This document shows positions 46,875 through 56,535 of a stretch of 64,000 nt of DNA, in pieces; the stretch's first letter is position 1; every line of letters starts with the position of its first letter. The stretch covers positions 558,001 through 622,000 of the forward strand of contig JACCHT010000002.1 of NCBI GenBank assembly GCA_013416635.1. The letters run 5' to 3'. The translations under genes and the position numbers were made by a program. Source of the stretch: Candidatus Thiodubiliella endoseptemdiera. Lineage in GTDB: Bacteria; Pseudomonadota; Gammaproteobacteria; PS1; Pseudothioglobaceae. The notes beneath the pieces are model-generated. The model had not been told where the DNA came from. It worked only from the letters and a program-made list of their open reading frames with translations, and searched no databases.

Positions 46875-47168
46875 TTAATGTGTGTTTATCCTACCTGTTG
46901 TAACTTTATGCAGAATATAACTAATGTAGGTTTGATAAGGCATTCCTTCGTTCATGGCAATCGCTTTTAATCGATTAATATCATCTTCAAGTAACCGAAT
47001 ACTAATTGATTTCTTTTTAGATAACTTTGTGATGGTGTTAGTAGCCGCCTCTTTTAAAGATTTATTTAATTCATCAAATTCATTTTTTTCAAGCTCAACA
47101 TAATGACCCTGTTCAAAATCTTTCAAATTTTTCAATTCTGTTGCTGTTTCAATGCTTATTTTTTTCAT
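46875..47168 (-). CDS. CopG-like antitoxin of a BrnT/DUF4258-type toxin
   Basis: 97 residues. The N-terminal half contacts the toxin in relatives (KDFEQGHYVELEKNEFDEL). The C-terminal half is a ribbon-helix-helix-like DNA-binding domain (KSISIRLLEDDINRLKAIAM, then GMPYQTYISYILHKV). The start overlaps the toxin stop (ATGA). The gene is intact while the toxin is split by a MITE. Confidence 0.8.
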   Translation of the reverse strand: MKKISIETATELKNLKDFEQGHYVELEKNEFDELNKSLKEAATNTITKLSKKKSISIRLLEDDINRLKAIAMNEGMPYQTYISYILHKVTTGRINTH

Positions 47169-47605
47169 GCTTTACCTTTTAAATGTTTTTTGGTTTGCTT
47201 TCTGCTCGGAAAAATTGTTTTTAAAAAGAAATTGTCTTTTTTCTTTACGAAAGGAACAACATAAGCATAATCGCTAATTTCAATAATAAGACAGTATTGG
47301 AGACCTTTGCATAAATATGAATAATCATCAAAACGCCATCTTTCATCAAATTACAAACTTTTTAAAAACACCCTTAGCCCTGCTAGGAGTGGATTTAAAA
47401 ATTTCCCAAAATTTAATAAAATCTGTCATTTTGCTAATCATCCCTATTTATGCAAAGGTCTCTATTGATTATTGAAATTTTTACTCGGGTTTTTTGCAAT
47501 ACTTAACAACTTGCCATTGTTGATACTGGTAACCACATCCTCAAAGCAAACTCTTCTTTGCTGTAATAAAAGTTTGTTCTTATCTTCATTCCAAGAAAAT
47601 TCCAT
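47165..47605 (-). pseudogene. BrnT-like toxin gene interrupted by a MITE
   Basis: The 5' part starts MEFSWNEDKNKLLLQQRRVC and runs to NPSKNFNNQ; the 3' part continues YCLIIEISDYAYVVPFVKKK and ends FPSRKQTKKHLKGKA. Removing the element at 47300-47462 and one 5-bp duplicate rejoins the reading frame exactly. The rejoined protein is about 90 residues and matches the toxin family encoded before such CopG-like antitoxins. The insertion should abolish activity. Confidence 0.85.
47300..47462 (+). mobile_element. MITE-like palindromic element, copy 8, inside the toxin gene
   Basis: 163 bp with duplication TATTG. It has the common ends, with a two-base longer centre (TTTCCCAAAATTTAAT). It splits the toxin reading frame. 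Confidence 0.92.
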
Positions 47606-47645
47606 AGATATATATTATATACAATTTATATGCGTTGTATATACT

Positions 47646-47806
47646 GAGACCTTTGCATAAATATGAATAATCATCAAAACGCCATCTTTCATCAAATTAC
47701 AAACTTTTTAAAAACACCCTTAGCCCTGCTAGGAGTGGATTTAAAAAATTTCCAATTTAATAAAATCTGTCATTTTGCTAATCATCCCTATTTATGCAAA
47801 GGTCTC
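47646..47806 (+). mobile_element. MITE-like palindromic element, copy 9
   Basis: 161 bp with duplication ATACT. It lies 40 nt upstream of the toxin start and directly after the PHP gene, in the same orientation as copy 8. Confidence 0.92.
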
Positions 47807-47822
47807 ATACTTTAGGGTATCC

Positions 47823-48653
47823 CTAATTCCAACTATTCCATATCGTGCGATGCGTGTTAGGAAAATCTTTCAAACGCCCAATTTGCACTCTTTGATTGCC
47901 CCAGCCATGATAATCTGAGCCACAAGAATACAACAAATTAGTTTCATCCGCCCACTTAGACATTAAGGTAATTTCTTCGTCTGTGCTATAGGCGGTTATA
48001 ACTTCTACGCCGTCAAGTCCGGCATTTGATAGATGCGAAAGCATTCGTTGAATTTTAGTATTGGTCATACGGTAACGCAAAGGATGTGCTAATACCGCTT
48101 TGCCACCTGCAGCATGAATCCATTCAATCACTGCATCAAACTGTGCCCATTTTCCACCCACACCGCCGGGTTTTTTACCTGTTAAAAAGCGTCTGAATAC
48201 AGATTTCATATCTTTGCAAATGCCTTCTTGAATAAGCATTTGGGCAAAGTGAGTGCGAGTCAGCATATCAGTTTTAGCGAGTGCCCGGGTTTTTTCCATC
48301 GCCCCTACTACGCCTGCACCGCCTAAACCTCGTGCCATTTTTTCGGCTCTAGTTTTACGAAAATCTTGGTGCTGCTTTAGCCCTGAACACAAAATTGGGT
48401 TGTTTTTATCAATATTCAGCCCAACAATATGAATGGTCATATTATTCCACATGGCAGATATTTCAACCCCATGAATAAGTTTAATCTGTTGATTGTTTGC
48501 TTCTTGTTGTGCCTCAGCCAGCCCATCAGTTGTATCATGGTCGGTGAGTGCAAACACATTACAACCCGACTCTTTTGCCAAACACACGACTTCACTCGGC
48601 GACAAAACGCCATCAGAATAATGAGAATGGTTGTGCAAATCAATCATAACTGC
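47823..48653 (-). CDS. PHP-domain phosphoesterase (RNase AM/TrpH-like)
   Basis: About 276 residues from MAVMIDLHNHS; an ATG nine codons upstream is also open. The PHP metal motifs are HNHSHYSD, TDHDTTDG and GVEISA. Later conserved sites are VLAHPLRYR and SDYHG. Members such as E. coli RnaAM (YciV) are 5'-3' exonucleases acting on 5'-phosphorylated RNA ends and short products. Full length, divergent from glmS. Confidence 0.85.
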   Translation of the reverse strand, partial: AVMIDLHNHSHYSDGVLSPSEVVCLAKESGCNVFALTDHDTTDGLAEAQQEANNQQIKLIHGVEISAMWNNMTIHIVGLNIDKNNPILCSGLKQHQDFRKTRAEKMARGLGGAGVVGAMEKTRALAKTDMLTRTHFAQMLIQEGICKDMKSVFRRFLTGKKPGGVGGKWAQFDAVIEWIHAAGGKAVLAHPLRYRMTNTKIQRMLSHLSNAGLDGVEVITAYSTDEEITLMSKWADETNLLYSCGSDYHGWGNQRVQIGRLKDFPNTHRTIWNSWN

Positions 48654-48700
48654 CATTATATTGACTATAATTCCACGCATCGTCTTATATGAATTAAATT

Positions 48701-50540
48701 ATGTGCGGAATTATTGGTGGCATTTGTCAAAACAACATTACACCTTTATTGGTTAGTGGGCTTAAACGCTTAGAATATCGTGGTTACGATTCGGCAGGGT
48801 TAGTGATTCTAAATGGTGATAACGCCTTGCAACGCGTACGAGCGGCAGGGAAAGTAGTTAATCTTGAAAACAATATTGATTCAAAAACCGTGAATGGCAA
48901 AATCGGCATTGCTCACACTCGCTGGGCAACCCACGGCGAACCCACTACAAAAAATGCACACCCGCATATTTGCAATGGTGATGTCGGTGTGGTGCATAAT
49001 GGTATTATTGAAAATTTTTTAGAGCTCAAAATTGAACAACAGGCACAGGGTTATCACTTTAGCTCTGATACTGATACCGAAATCATTGCCCACGCTATTC
49101 ATCAAACACTGCAAGATGGTGATGGCTTATTAGCAGCTGTGCAAAAAGCCGTCAAAACTTTTAAAGGTGCGTATGGCATTAGTGTGATTTCACCGAAAAA
49201 TCCAGGTCATATTATAGTCGCCAGAAGTGGCTCTCCTTTGGTAATTGGCGTGGGTGAAAAAGGCAATTTTGTCGCCTCAGACCAAGTAGCATTATTAGAT
49301 GTGACTAAACAATTTATTTTTTTAGAAGAAGGTGATATTGCCGATATTACTTTGGATTCTATCACCATTTTTGATAAAAGTGACATACAAGTAGAGCGAA
49401 AAATTAAAACTTCAAAACTTCAAAATAGGCAGATTTCAAAAGGCGATTATGCACACTATATGCAAAAAGAAATCTTTGAACAACCACAAGCCATAGCCGA
49501 CACCTTGGAATCTCGTATCACCAAAGACAAAGTTTTAACTTCGGCGTTTGGATACGAGGCAAAAGATATCTTTGAAAAAATTGAACACATTCAAATCATC
49601 GCCTGTGGCACGAGTTACAACGCAGGTTTGGTAGCAAAATATTGGCTAGAAGACATTGCCAAAATTCCCACACACATTGAAGTTGCCAGCGAATATCGCT
49701 ATCGTAATCCGATTATTTTAGACAATACTTTATTCATCACTATTTCTCAAAGTGGGGAAACTGCCGACACTTTAGAAGCCCTTCGAGCGTCAAAAAACGC
49801 AATGAAAATATCCATTCACTTACGATTTGCAACTGTGCTGAATCTAGTTTAACTCGTGAATCTGAACTGACTTTTTTAACTCACGCTGGCGTAGAAATTG
49901 GCGTTGCTAGCACCAAAGCATTTACCACACAATTGGTCTCACTTGCACTTTTATCCGTTGCTATCGGTAGATGTCACGGACAAGTGTCTGCGGAACAAGA
50001 AAAGGCAATTGTTACCGGACTCAACCAATTGCCAGGCTTAATTAAAAAAGCATTAGCACAAGAAAATCAAATCATCGAACTTGCCAAAACTTTTAAAAAC
50101 AAATTCAACGCTCTATTTTTAGGCAGAGGCCCAATGCACGCCATCGCCATGGAAGGTGCTCTCAAACTCAAAGAAATCAGCTACATTCACGCCGAAGCCT
50201 ACCCCGCAGGCGAACTTAAACACGGTCCCATCGCATTGATTGATAAAGATACCCCGTCATTGCCGTTGCCCCAAATGATGAACTCTTAGACAAATTAAAA
50301 TCCAATCTACAAGAGGTTAAATCCCGTGGTTCACAAATGATTGTCTTTGAAGATGAAGATTCTAAAGTTACCCCAATGAATGGTTTAAGTATTATTCCAA
50401 TTACCAATAACTTAGGTCGTATCACCGCACCGATTATTTTTACTATTCCTTTGCAATTATTAAGCTACCATGTTGCCCTCATTAAAGGCACGAATGTGGA
50501 CCAACCGCGTAATTTAGCCAAATCGGTTACTGTGGAATAA
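48701..50540 (+). CDS. glmS: glucosamine-fructose-6-phosphate aminotransferase, two frameshifts
   Basis: Makes glucosamine 6-phosphate, the entry to peptidoglycan and LPS. The start MCGIIGGI exposes the Cys nucleophile; [16 protein letters not shown] follows, then two SIS domains ([30 protein letters not shown]). The frame breaks at about 49809 (one A lost in AAA) and continues as [20 protein letters not shown]; a second break at about 50255 (one C lost) continues as [16 protein letters not shown]. It ends NLAKSVTVE. Restored length about 613 residues, normal. Single copy and essential. Confidence 0.93.
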
Positions 50541-50553
50541 CATTAACTCAGCG

Positions 50554-52002
50554 TTAATGCCGAATTAACACCCTATCAAGTTTGTCATTATATTTGAGTA
50601 AACTTTCCTGATAATCTGTCAATGCTTTAACATAGTCTAACTCAACATCGCGTTTTTCTTGATAAGCGTCAATCAGCACTTCAATTGAAACAGAATTATT
50701 TAAATAACCTTTGAGTGTTAAATTAGACTCAGCCCCTACACTAGCCCTTAATTTTTGATAAGTATTAAGTGTCTTTTTTTCTAAATTTAGCCCGACAATC
50801 AATGCCTGTGCATCTGCAAGAATATCCTTTAATTTATTGTTGTAATCTATATTGATTTTTTGCAAGTTTAGTCGCGCCACCTGAATATCTTTTTGATTAT
50901 TCACATCAACACCAATTGGCATAGAAAAACCAAGACCTACAGTATAAAGAACACTTTTGCTCTTGTAATCCGTGGTCATTGTGTTGCCTTTATTATCATT
51001 CCTTTCAGCATTAATATTAAAATCTAATTTATAAAGGGATTGATTATTGTGATAATCCAAATCAATCTGCTTTAAACGCTTGTCAATCTCAAATTTCAAC
51101 AAAGCCCGTACATTATGTTGTAAATATTGTGTTAAATCAGGCATAATTTTTAGGCGTTTGTTGGTATTTATTTGGGGGCTTTCAAACCACAAACTTGAAT
51201 CATTTAATGCACTCACTAAAGCCCTTTTCAAAGACTGTAATTTGCTATCATTGCTTGATATATCCTGCTTTGCACGCAAAATAGTTGTATTTAATTTTGA
51301 CCTGTCTCTGGCTTTATTAACTTGAATTATTTTTAATGACTGAGCATAATTTTGGTAAATTTCGGCATTCTTCTGATAAAAATCCCAATCAATAAATTGC
51401 TCTAAACGGTCAACTAAAAACCCCTCTTGTGCATCATCAAAATCAAACTTTTCTCGCTCTAAATCTAAAATATCACGATGGTAAGTTTTTAGACTTGATG
51501 CATTACTATCATGTCTTAACAATGGATACTTGTAACTAATTTTGTAAGCATTATCAAAAGTAGAAATATTGTACTTAGCATTATTGCCAGTATAAAGTTC
51601 GTCTTGCTTGTAACGCGTGATGTCTGTATCTGGCGTTGATCGAGTAGCAGTGAATACTAAACTAGAAGGATTAGATAAAAAACGCTTTGTAACACCAACG
51701 CCAAGGGCTTGGGTGTTTTTAAGACGATGTTTTTCGTAAATTTTTGTAGAAGTTGTGTCCTTATCTATATCGTAATAACTATTTGATAACGATGCCGCTA
51801 GAATGGCACTCCATCCCGCATAATTTTCTCTACTAGCATCCAGCTCTATCTGTTTAATATTAACATAAATCTGATCTTTCTCAAAATGCGTATCTTGACT
51901 TAATACCTTGTCAATAAATGCTTGTTCAGTTAACGCCAAGACATTATTAGCCAATAAAAATAATGCTATGCTAATACCTAATCTGTATTGTTTGCCGTTC
52001 AT
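50554..52002 (-). CDS. TolC-family outer-membrane channel protein
   Basis: 482 residues. A signal peptide (LGISIALFLLANNVLALT region) is followed by two repeated helical halves with paired coiled coils (for example YNNKLKDILADAQALIVGLN, KRDVELDYVKALTDYQESLL), the TolC/OEP pattern. It would be the outer-membrane exit of a type I or efflux system, but no pump gene is next to it. Intact. Convergent with glmS. Confidence 0.8.
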   Translation of the reverse strand: MNGKQYRLGISIALFLLANNVLALTEQAFIDKVLSQDTHFEKDQIYVNIKQIELDASRENYAGWSAILAASLSNSYYDIDKDTTSTKIYEKHRLKNTQALGVGVTKRFLSNPSSLVFTATRSTPDTDITRYKQDELYTGNNAKYNISTFDNAYKISYKYPLLRHDSNASSLKTYHRDILDLEREKFDFDDAQEGFLVDRLEQFIDWDFYQKNAEIYQNYAQSLKIIQVNKARDRSKLNTTILRAKQDISSNDSKLQSLKRALVSALNDSSLWFESPQINTNKRLKIMPDLTQYLQHNVRALLKFEIDKRLKQIDLDYHNNQSLYKLDFNINAERNDNKGNTMTTDYKSKSVLYTVGLGFSMPIGVDVNNQKDIQVARLNLQKINIDYNNKLKDILADAQALIVGLNLEKKTLNTYQKLRASVGAESNLTLKGYLNNSVSIEVLIDAYQEKRDVELDYVKALTDYQESLLKYNDKLDRVLIRH

Positions 52003-52026
52003 TAGATCGTTCTCCGTTAGATTAAA

Positions 52027-52323
52027 TTAAAGTAGTTCTGTTGTTGTGGCTGGGTTTTTGGGGGATTTGTGGGTGTGGGGTGGTAAGTTGTTAAGGGTAA
52101 ATAAAAAATAATTAGTGTCAAATAAAAATTCAGTAGTATTAGGTAAAAAGTTGTGGGTATCGGGTAAAAAGTTGTGGATGTTAGGTAAAAAACTGTGGAT
52201 GTGCGGTGTTTTTTTGTGGGTATTGCTGAATTTGTTCAGTAGTCTGTGTAAAAAATTAATGAATGTCCAAAAACCACTAAGAGTGGCTTGAGGTTTTGAT
52301 TTCCTATGGATTTCTTTGCTCAT
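52027..52323 (-). CDS. hypothetical ORF with 21-bp tandem repeats
   Basis: 98 codons. The N-terminal part (MSKEIHRKSKPQATLSGFWT) is ordinary. The rest encodes degenerate seven-residue repeats (FLPNIHN, FLPDTHN, FLPNTTE, FLFDTNY). The repeat is at DNA level (21-bp units around GGTAAAAAGTTGTGG, about 52092-52218), so it may be a non-coding tandem repeat that happens to be open. No family recognised. Confidence 0.35.
   Translation of the reverse strand: MSKEIHRKSKPQATLSGFWTFINFLHRLLNKFSNTHKKTPHIHSFLPNIHNFLPDTHNFLPNTTEFLFDTNYFLFTLNNLPPHTHKSPKNPATTTELL
52092..52218. repeat. imperfect 21-bp tandem repeat
   Basis: About six units sharing GGTAAAAAGTTGTGGATGTTA-type sequence (conserved part GGTAAAAAGTTGTGG). 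The period of 21 keeps a reading frame, giving a heptad repeat in the overlapping ORF. Confidence 0.65.
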
Positions 52324-52347
52324 TCTCTTATTCTAATTTAGAACAAT

Positions 52348-52370
52348 AAATATCCTATTATAGGATATTT
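52348..52370. terminator. hairpin between galU and the repeat ORF
   Basis: AAATATCCTA and TAGGATATTT form a perfect 10-bp stem with a TTA loop, 33 nt after the galU stop. There is no strong T tract, so it may be a weak terminator or an operator. Confidence 0.4.
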
Positions 52371-52402
52371 AAAGAGCAACAAAAAGGTTTATTTAGCTGG
52401 AA

Positions 52403-53236
52403 TTACAGTAATTTTTTTGCAAAAACATGGGTTGCTTTAACAAAGCCATTGATACTACCACAATCAAAGCGCTTGCCTTGGAATTGATAGGCAATGACTT
52501 TACCTTGTTTGGCAAGGGTCATTAAGGCATCAGTGATTTGAATTTCGCCATTTTTGTCGGCGGGAGTGTCTTTTAAAACTGTAAAAATTTCTGAGGTAAG
52601 AATATAGCGACCGATAATCGCCAGATTGCTTGGTGCTTCTACTGCTGTGGGTTTTTCCACCATATTATGCACACGATAAGCGTTGCTTGAATTTGGTAAT
52701 AATTCGCCATCAATGACGCCATATTTATCCACTTCACTCTCTAGCACTGCTTCGATTGCTACAATGCAACAATCAGGATGTTGTTGATAGAGTTTGGTCA
52801 TTTGCAACAGCACGCTATCGCTTTCACTGGTGCACAAATCATCAGGCAAAATCACGGCAAATGGCGCATTACCAATTAACGCTTGTCCTGTGTAAATAGC
52901 ATGTCCTAAGCCTAACATTTGCTGCTGTTCGGTATAAGAAAAGTCGCAGTATTCAATCGCTTGATTAACTTCATCTAATAAAGATTCTTTGGTTGTGTTT
53001 TGAATACTGGCTTCAATTTCTGGGTGGGGTTTAAAGTGATTTTCAATGGCTTTTTTGTGTTTACTTGTTACCATTACCATACTGCAAATGCCCGCACTCA
53101 TTGCTTCTTCCACGGCATATTGAATTAATGGCTTGGTAAGAATGGGTAGCATTTCTTTGGGGATGGCTTTGGTGGCAGGCAAAAATCTTGTGCCATAACC
53201 TGCAACTGGGAAAAGACATTGTTTGATAATACTCAC
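52403..53236 (-). CDS. galU: UTP-glucose-1-phosphate uridylyltransferase
   Basis: Makes UDP-glucose for envelope polysaccharides. The 277-residue product starts with FPVAGYGTRFLPATKAIPKE (nucleotidyltransferase loop, residues 9-28). It also has ILPDDLC, MVEKP and the C-terminal GKRFDCGS. Full length and intact. It follows pgi by two bases, so the two are one operon that links glucose 6-phosphate to UDP-sugar. Confidence 0.95.
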   Translation of the reverse strand: MSIIKQCLFPVAGYGTRFLPATKAIPKEMLPILTKPLIQYAVEEAMSAGICSMVMVTSKHKKAIENHFKPHPEIEASIQNTTKESLLDEVNQAIEYCDFSYTEQQQMLGLGHAIYTGQALIGNAPFAVILPDDLCTSESDSVLLQMTKLYQQHPDCCIVAIEAVLESEVDKYGVIDGELLPNSSNAYRVHNMVEKPTAVEAPSNLAIIGRYILTSEIFTVLKDTPADKNGEIQITDALMTLAKQGKVIAYQFQGKRFDCGSINGFVKATHVFAKKLL

Positions 53237-53238
53237 GA

Positions 53239-54438
53239 TTAATCCTGCAAACTTTCTTTAAGGATGACTTTGCCTTTTTCTACGCCTGGCTGGTCGTAGG
53301 TGTTAATTTGTAAAAATTCACCGATAGCAGAAACCAATAATTGATAACTAAACATTAACTTGGCAATATTGTATTCATCCACGGTAGAAATGGTAATCAC
53401 ATCGCAAGGGATATCGTCTTGGATTTTAACCGATTCAATGGTAGCATCAGCTTGCTTATTAAGCAAATCATTAAAGCTCAAACCCTCGGCGTATTCTAAA
53501 CCCAAATTCTTGTCATTAACTTTAGGAATCATGGTGTTGTCCTTTAAATCGGCAATCTTAATAAAGGTAACTGTCTTGTCACGCACACCATCAATAATAA
53601 GTTGCAGAAAACTGTGCTGGTCAATAGGACCTGTCAAAGCAATGGGTGTTAGTGCTTGTCGGGTTTTGTTGATATTAATCTTGCCTAAACTTTCTGCCCA
53701 AAGTTGCACATACCATTTGTTAAAACCTTCAAGTGATGAAGAATAAGAAAAAATCGCATTAATATTAAATCGTGCTTTATTTTCTACCAAAAATCGTGCT
53801 TTTCTAATAATGGGCTCGTAATAATTAGACTGCTCAAAAAAACTGTTTGACACACGCTTGCAACCATTCAATAAATTGTCAATATCCACACCCACCATCG
53901 CAAGTGGTACTAAGCCGACGACGCTAAATGCTGAAAAACGCCCGCCGATATTCTCAGCCAACTCAAAAACTTTGATGTCTTGCTGTTGTGCAAACTTAGT
54001 TAGCCCGCTCTTAGCCTCAGAAATAACGGTGCAATTATCACTGTTTATCTCAACCAAAGTGCGTAAATACTTAAATAAACTAATGGTCTCAATAGTATTG
54101 CCTGATTTTGAAATCACCACAAAATGTGCATCAGCAATATCAAGTTTGGTCAAGCAATGATTAATTTCAAGCGGGTCAACGGTTTCTAAAAAGACCAAAT
54201 CTTTTTGATATTTATTTGAGGGTAGTAAAAACTCATAAATCGCTTTAGCACCCAAACTTGAGCCGCCGATGCCAACCACCACGATATGTTTTTGCGTTAT
54301 CATCTTAGCATACGCCTTAATATCGCTGGTCTCCTGATAAGGTAAATCGTAATAACCAATTGTTCCTCGTTCGCTCTGAATGCGTTGGAAAATATCATCA
54401 TTAGAGTGAATTTGATAGAAGTTTTTATTGTATTCCAT
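53239..54438 (-). CDS. pgi: glucose-6-phosphate isomerase (short form)
   Basis: Interconverts glucose 6-phosphate and fructose 6-phosphate. About 399 residues from MEYNKNFYQ; an ATG 16 codons upstream would leave only two bases to glnS, so the inner start is preferred. Family motifs are GIGGSSLGAKAIYEFL, VVISKSGNTIETI and NIGGRFSAFSVVGL. It is shorter than the 549-residue E. coli enzyme, matching the compact form of some bacteria. Intact. Confidence 0.92.
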   Translation of the reverse strand: MEYNKNFYQIHSNDDIFQRIQSERGTIGYYDLPYQETSDIKAYAKMITQKHIVVVGIGGSSLGAKAIYEFLLPSNKYQKDLVFLETVDPLEINHCLTKLDIADAHFVVISKSGNTIETISLFKYLRTLVEINSDNCTVISEAKSGLTKFAQQQDIKVFELAENIGGRFSAFSVVGLVPLAMVGVDIDNLLNGCKRVSNSFFEQSNYYEPIIRKARFLVENKARFNINAIFSYSSSLEGFNKWYVQLWAESLGKININKTRQALTPIALTGPIDQHSFLQLIIDGVRDKTVTFIKIADLKDNTMIPKVNDKNLGLEYAEGLSFNDLLNKQADATIESVKIQDDIPCDVITISTVDEYNIAKLMFSYQLLVSAIGEFLQINTYDQPGVEKGKVILKESLQD

Positions 54439-54488
54439 TTGCTTATTATAACCATTGGTAGTGATAATCACGCTATAATTTAACACCT

Positions 54489-56171
54489 ATGAGCGACAAT
54501 ACAACAAACAACAAACCCATCGTTAATTTTATCCGTCATCAGATTGACGATGACTTAAATGCAAAATTATACAATGGTATTCAAACACGCTTTCCACCTG
54601 AACCAAACGGCTATTTACATATTGGTCATGCAAAATCTATTTGCCTAAATTTTGGTTTGGCGAAGGATTATAAGGGTAAATGTAATTTGCGTTTTGATGA
54701 TACTAATCCTGCCAAAGAAGCGTTAGAATTTGTTGAATCCATTAAAAATGATGTGCAATGGCTGGGTTTTGATTGGGAGGCTGAGGTTCGATACAGTTCC
54801 AGTTATTTCTCAAAATTTTACCAATATGCGATTGAATTAATTAATAAAGATTTGGCTTATGTGTGTTTTTTGAATGCAGAAGAAACACGGGAATACCGTG
54901 GCACGCTAAAAGAAGCAGGTAAAAATAGTCCGCATCGTGAGACTACAAAAGCAGACAATTTAGCATTACTTGCACAGATGAAAGAAGGCAAGTTTTCAGA
55001 GGGGGAATGTGTTCTGCGTGCCAAAATTGATATGGCATCGCCGTTTATGTGTATGCGTGACCCTGCTCTTTATCGTATTCGTTTTGACAAACATCATCAA
55101 ACGAGTAATGAATGGCGAATTTATCCAATGTATGATTTTGCCCATTGCATTAGTGATGCGATTGAAGGCGTTACCCATTCACTTTGTACGCTTGAATTCC
55201 AAGATAATCGCCGTTTGTATGATTGGGTGTTGGAAAATTTAGACGATTTCAACCGACCCAATCGCCCACACCAATACGAATTCTCCCGCCTCAATCTTGA
55301 ATATACGGTAATGAGTAAACGCAAATTACAGCAATTGGTTGAAGATAATTTGGTTTCTGGTTGGGATGACCCACGCTTACCAACACTGTCAGGTTTGCGT
55401 CGCCGTGGTTATACGGCTGCCAGTATTCGTGATTTTATCGATAGAATTGGCATCTCAAAAGTTGATAGTATGACCGATATGGCAATTTTAGAAGCGGCTG
55501 TGCGTGATGATTTGAATGCCGTCGCACCTCGCACGATGGGAGTTATTGACCCGATTAAAGTCATTATTGAAAACTACCCAGAAACGCAAGTGGAAACTCT
55601 GCAAGCCCCTATTCACCCACAAAATGAAGCGATGGGCAAACGGGAAATTTTCTTTTCAAGGGTGCTTTATATTGACAGAGCAGATTTTGAAGAAATTGCA
55701 CCCAATAAAAAATTTAAACGCCTTGCGATTGGTAAAGAAGTGCGTCTGCGTAACGCCTATGTCATTAACGCCACAACTTTTGACACCGATTTTGACGGCA
55801 ATGTAACCACAGTATATGCCACTTACGACCCAGAAACTTTGGGTAAAAATCCTGCCGATGGTCGCAAAGTCAAAGGCGTGATTCATTTTGTTGAAGCCAG
55901 CAGGGCGATTGAGGCAGAATTTAGATTATACGATAGGTTGTTTACCCTTGAAAACCCTGGTAAAAACGAGCATTTTGAGCAATTACTCAATCCAAAATCT
56001 TTAGTAACTACCTATGGCTTTGTTGAGCCAAGTATGAAAAATGCCAAGCCCGAACAGGCGTATCAATTTGAACGAGAAGGTTATTTTTGTCGTGATAATG
56101 CGGCTGAGGCAGAGGGTAAATATATTGTCTTTAACAAAACTGTTGGCTTGCGAGATACTTGGAGCAATTGA
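54489..56171 (+). CDS. glnS: glutaminyl-tRNA synthetase
   Basis: Charges tRNA-Gln. The 560-residue product shows the class I motifs [19 protein letters not shown] (HIGH) and [11 protein letters not shown] (KMSKS type). It also has [10 protein letters not shown] and the C-terminal anticodon-binding beta barrels. Full length and intact. Divergent from pgi. Confidence 0.97.
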   Translation: MSDNTTNNKPIVNFIRHQIDDDLNAKLYNGIQTRFPPEPNGYLHIGHAKSICLNFGLAKDYKGKCNLRFDDTNPAKEALEFVESIKNDVQWLGFDWEAEVRYSSSYFSKFYQYAIELINKDLAYVCFLNAEETREYRGTLKEAGKNSPHRETTKADNLALLAQMKEGKFSEGECVLRAKIDMASPFMCMRDPALYRIRFDKHHQTSNEWRIYPMYDFAHCISDAIEGVTHSLCTLEFQDNRRLYDWVLENLDDFNRPNRPHQYEFSRLNLEYTVMSKRKLQQLVEDNLVSGWDDPRLPTLSGLRRRGYTAASIRDFIDRIGISKVDSMTDMAILEAAVRDDLNAVAPRTMGVIDPIKVIIENYPETQVETLQAPIHPQNEAMGKREIFFSRVLYIDRADFEEIAPNKKFKRLAIGKEVRLRNAYVINATTFDTDFDGNVTTVYATYDPETLGKNPADGRKVKGVIHFVEASRAIEAEFRLYDRLFTLENPGKNEHFEQLLNPKSLVTTYGFVEPSMKNAKPEQAYQFEREGYFCRDNAAEAEGKYIVFNKTVGLRDTWSN

Positions 56172-56243
56172 TACTTTTTTTTGGAATTAAAGGTTTTAAA
56201 AACATAAAAACACAAACACAAATCTTGTAAAATTCTGCTTTAA

Positions 56244-56320
56244 CGGGGCGTAGCGCAGTCTGGTAGCGCACCACGCTGGGGGTGTGGTGGTCACAGGTTC
56301 AAATCCTGTTGTCCCGACCA
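56244..56320 (+). tRNA. tRNA-Pro (GGG)
   Basis: Cloverleaf with acceptor CGGGGCG/TGTCCCG (wobble pairs), anticodon loop CTGGGGG giving GGG, T-arm ACAGGTTCAAATCCTGT and encoded CCA. Confidence 0.93.
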
Positions 56321-56374
56321 TATTAAAATACAATACTAAAAGGCCACACTGTGTTTATACAGTGGTTTCAATTG

Positions 56375-56535
56375 GAGACCTTTGCATAAATAGGGATGAT
56401 TAGCAAAATGACAGATTTTATTAAATTGGAAATTTTTTAAATCCACTCCTAGCAGGGCTAAGGGTGTTTTTAAAAAGTTTGTAATTTGATGAAAGATGGC
56501 GTTTTGATGATTATTCATATTTATGCAAAGGTCTC
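56375..56535 (-). mobile_element. MITE-like palindromic element, copy 10
   Basis: 161 bp with duplication AATTG. Its right edge forms part of the TGA stop codon of the sulfatase-fold gene. Confidence 0.92.

Noticed and set aside
48701-50540. Programmed frameshifting in glmS, guaA or fusA
   Set aside because: No slippery heptamer with a downstream structure was evident; the shifts lie at ordinary short runs and are too many for recoding.
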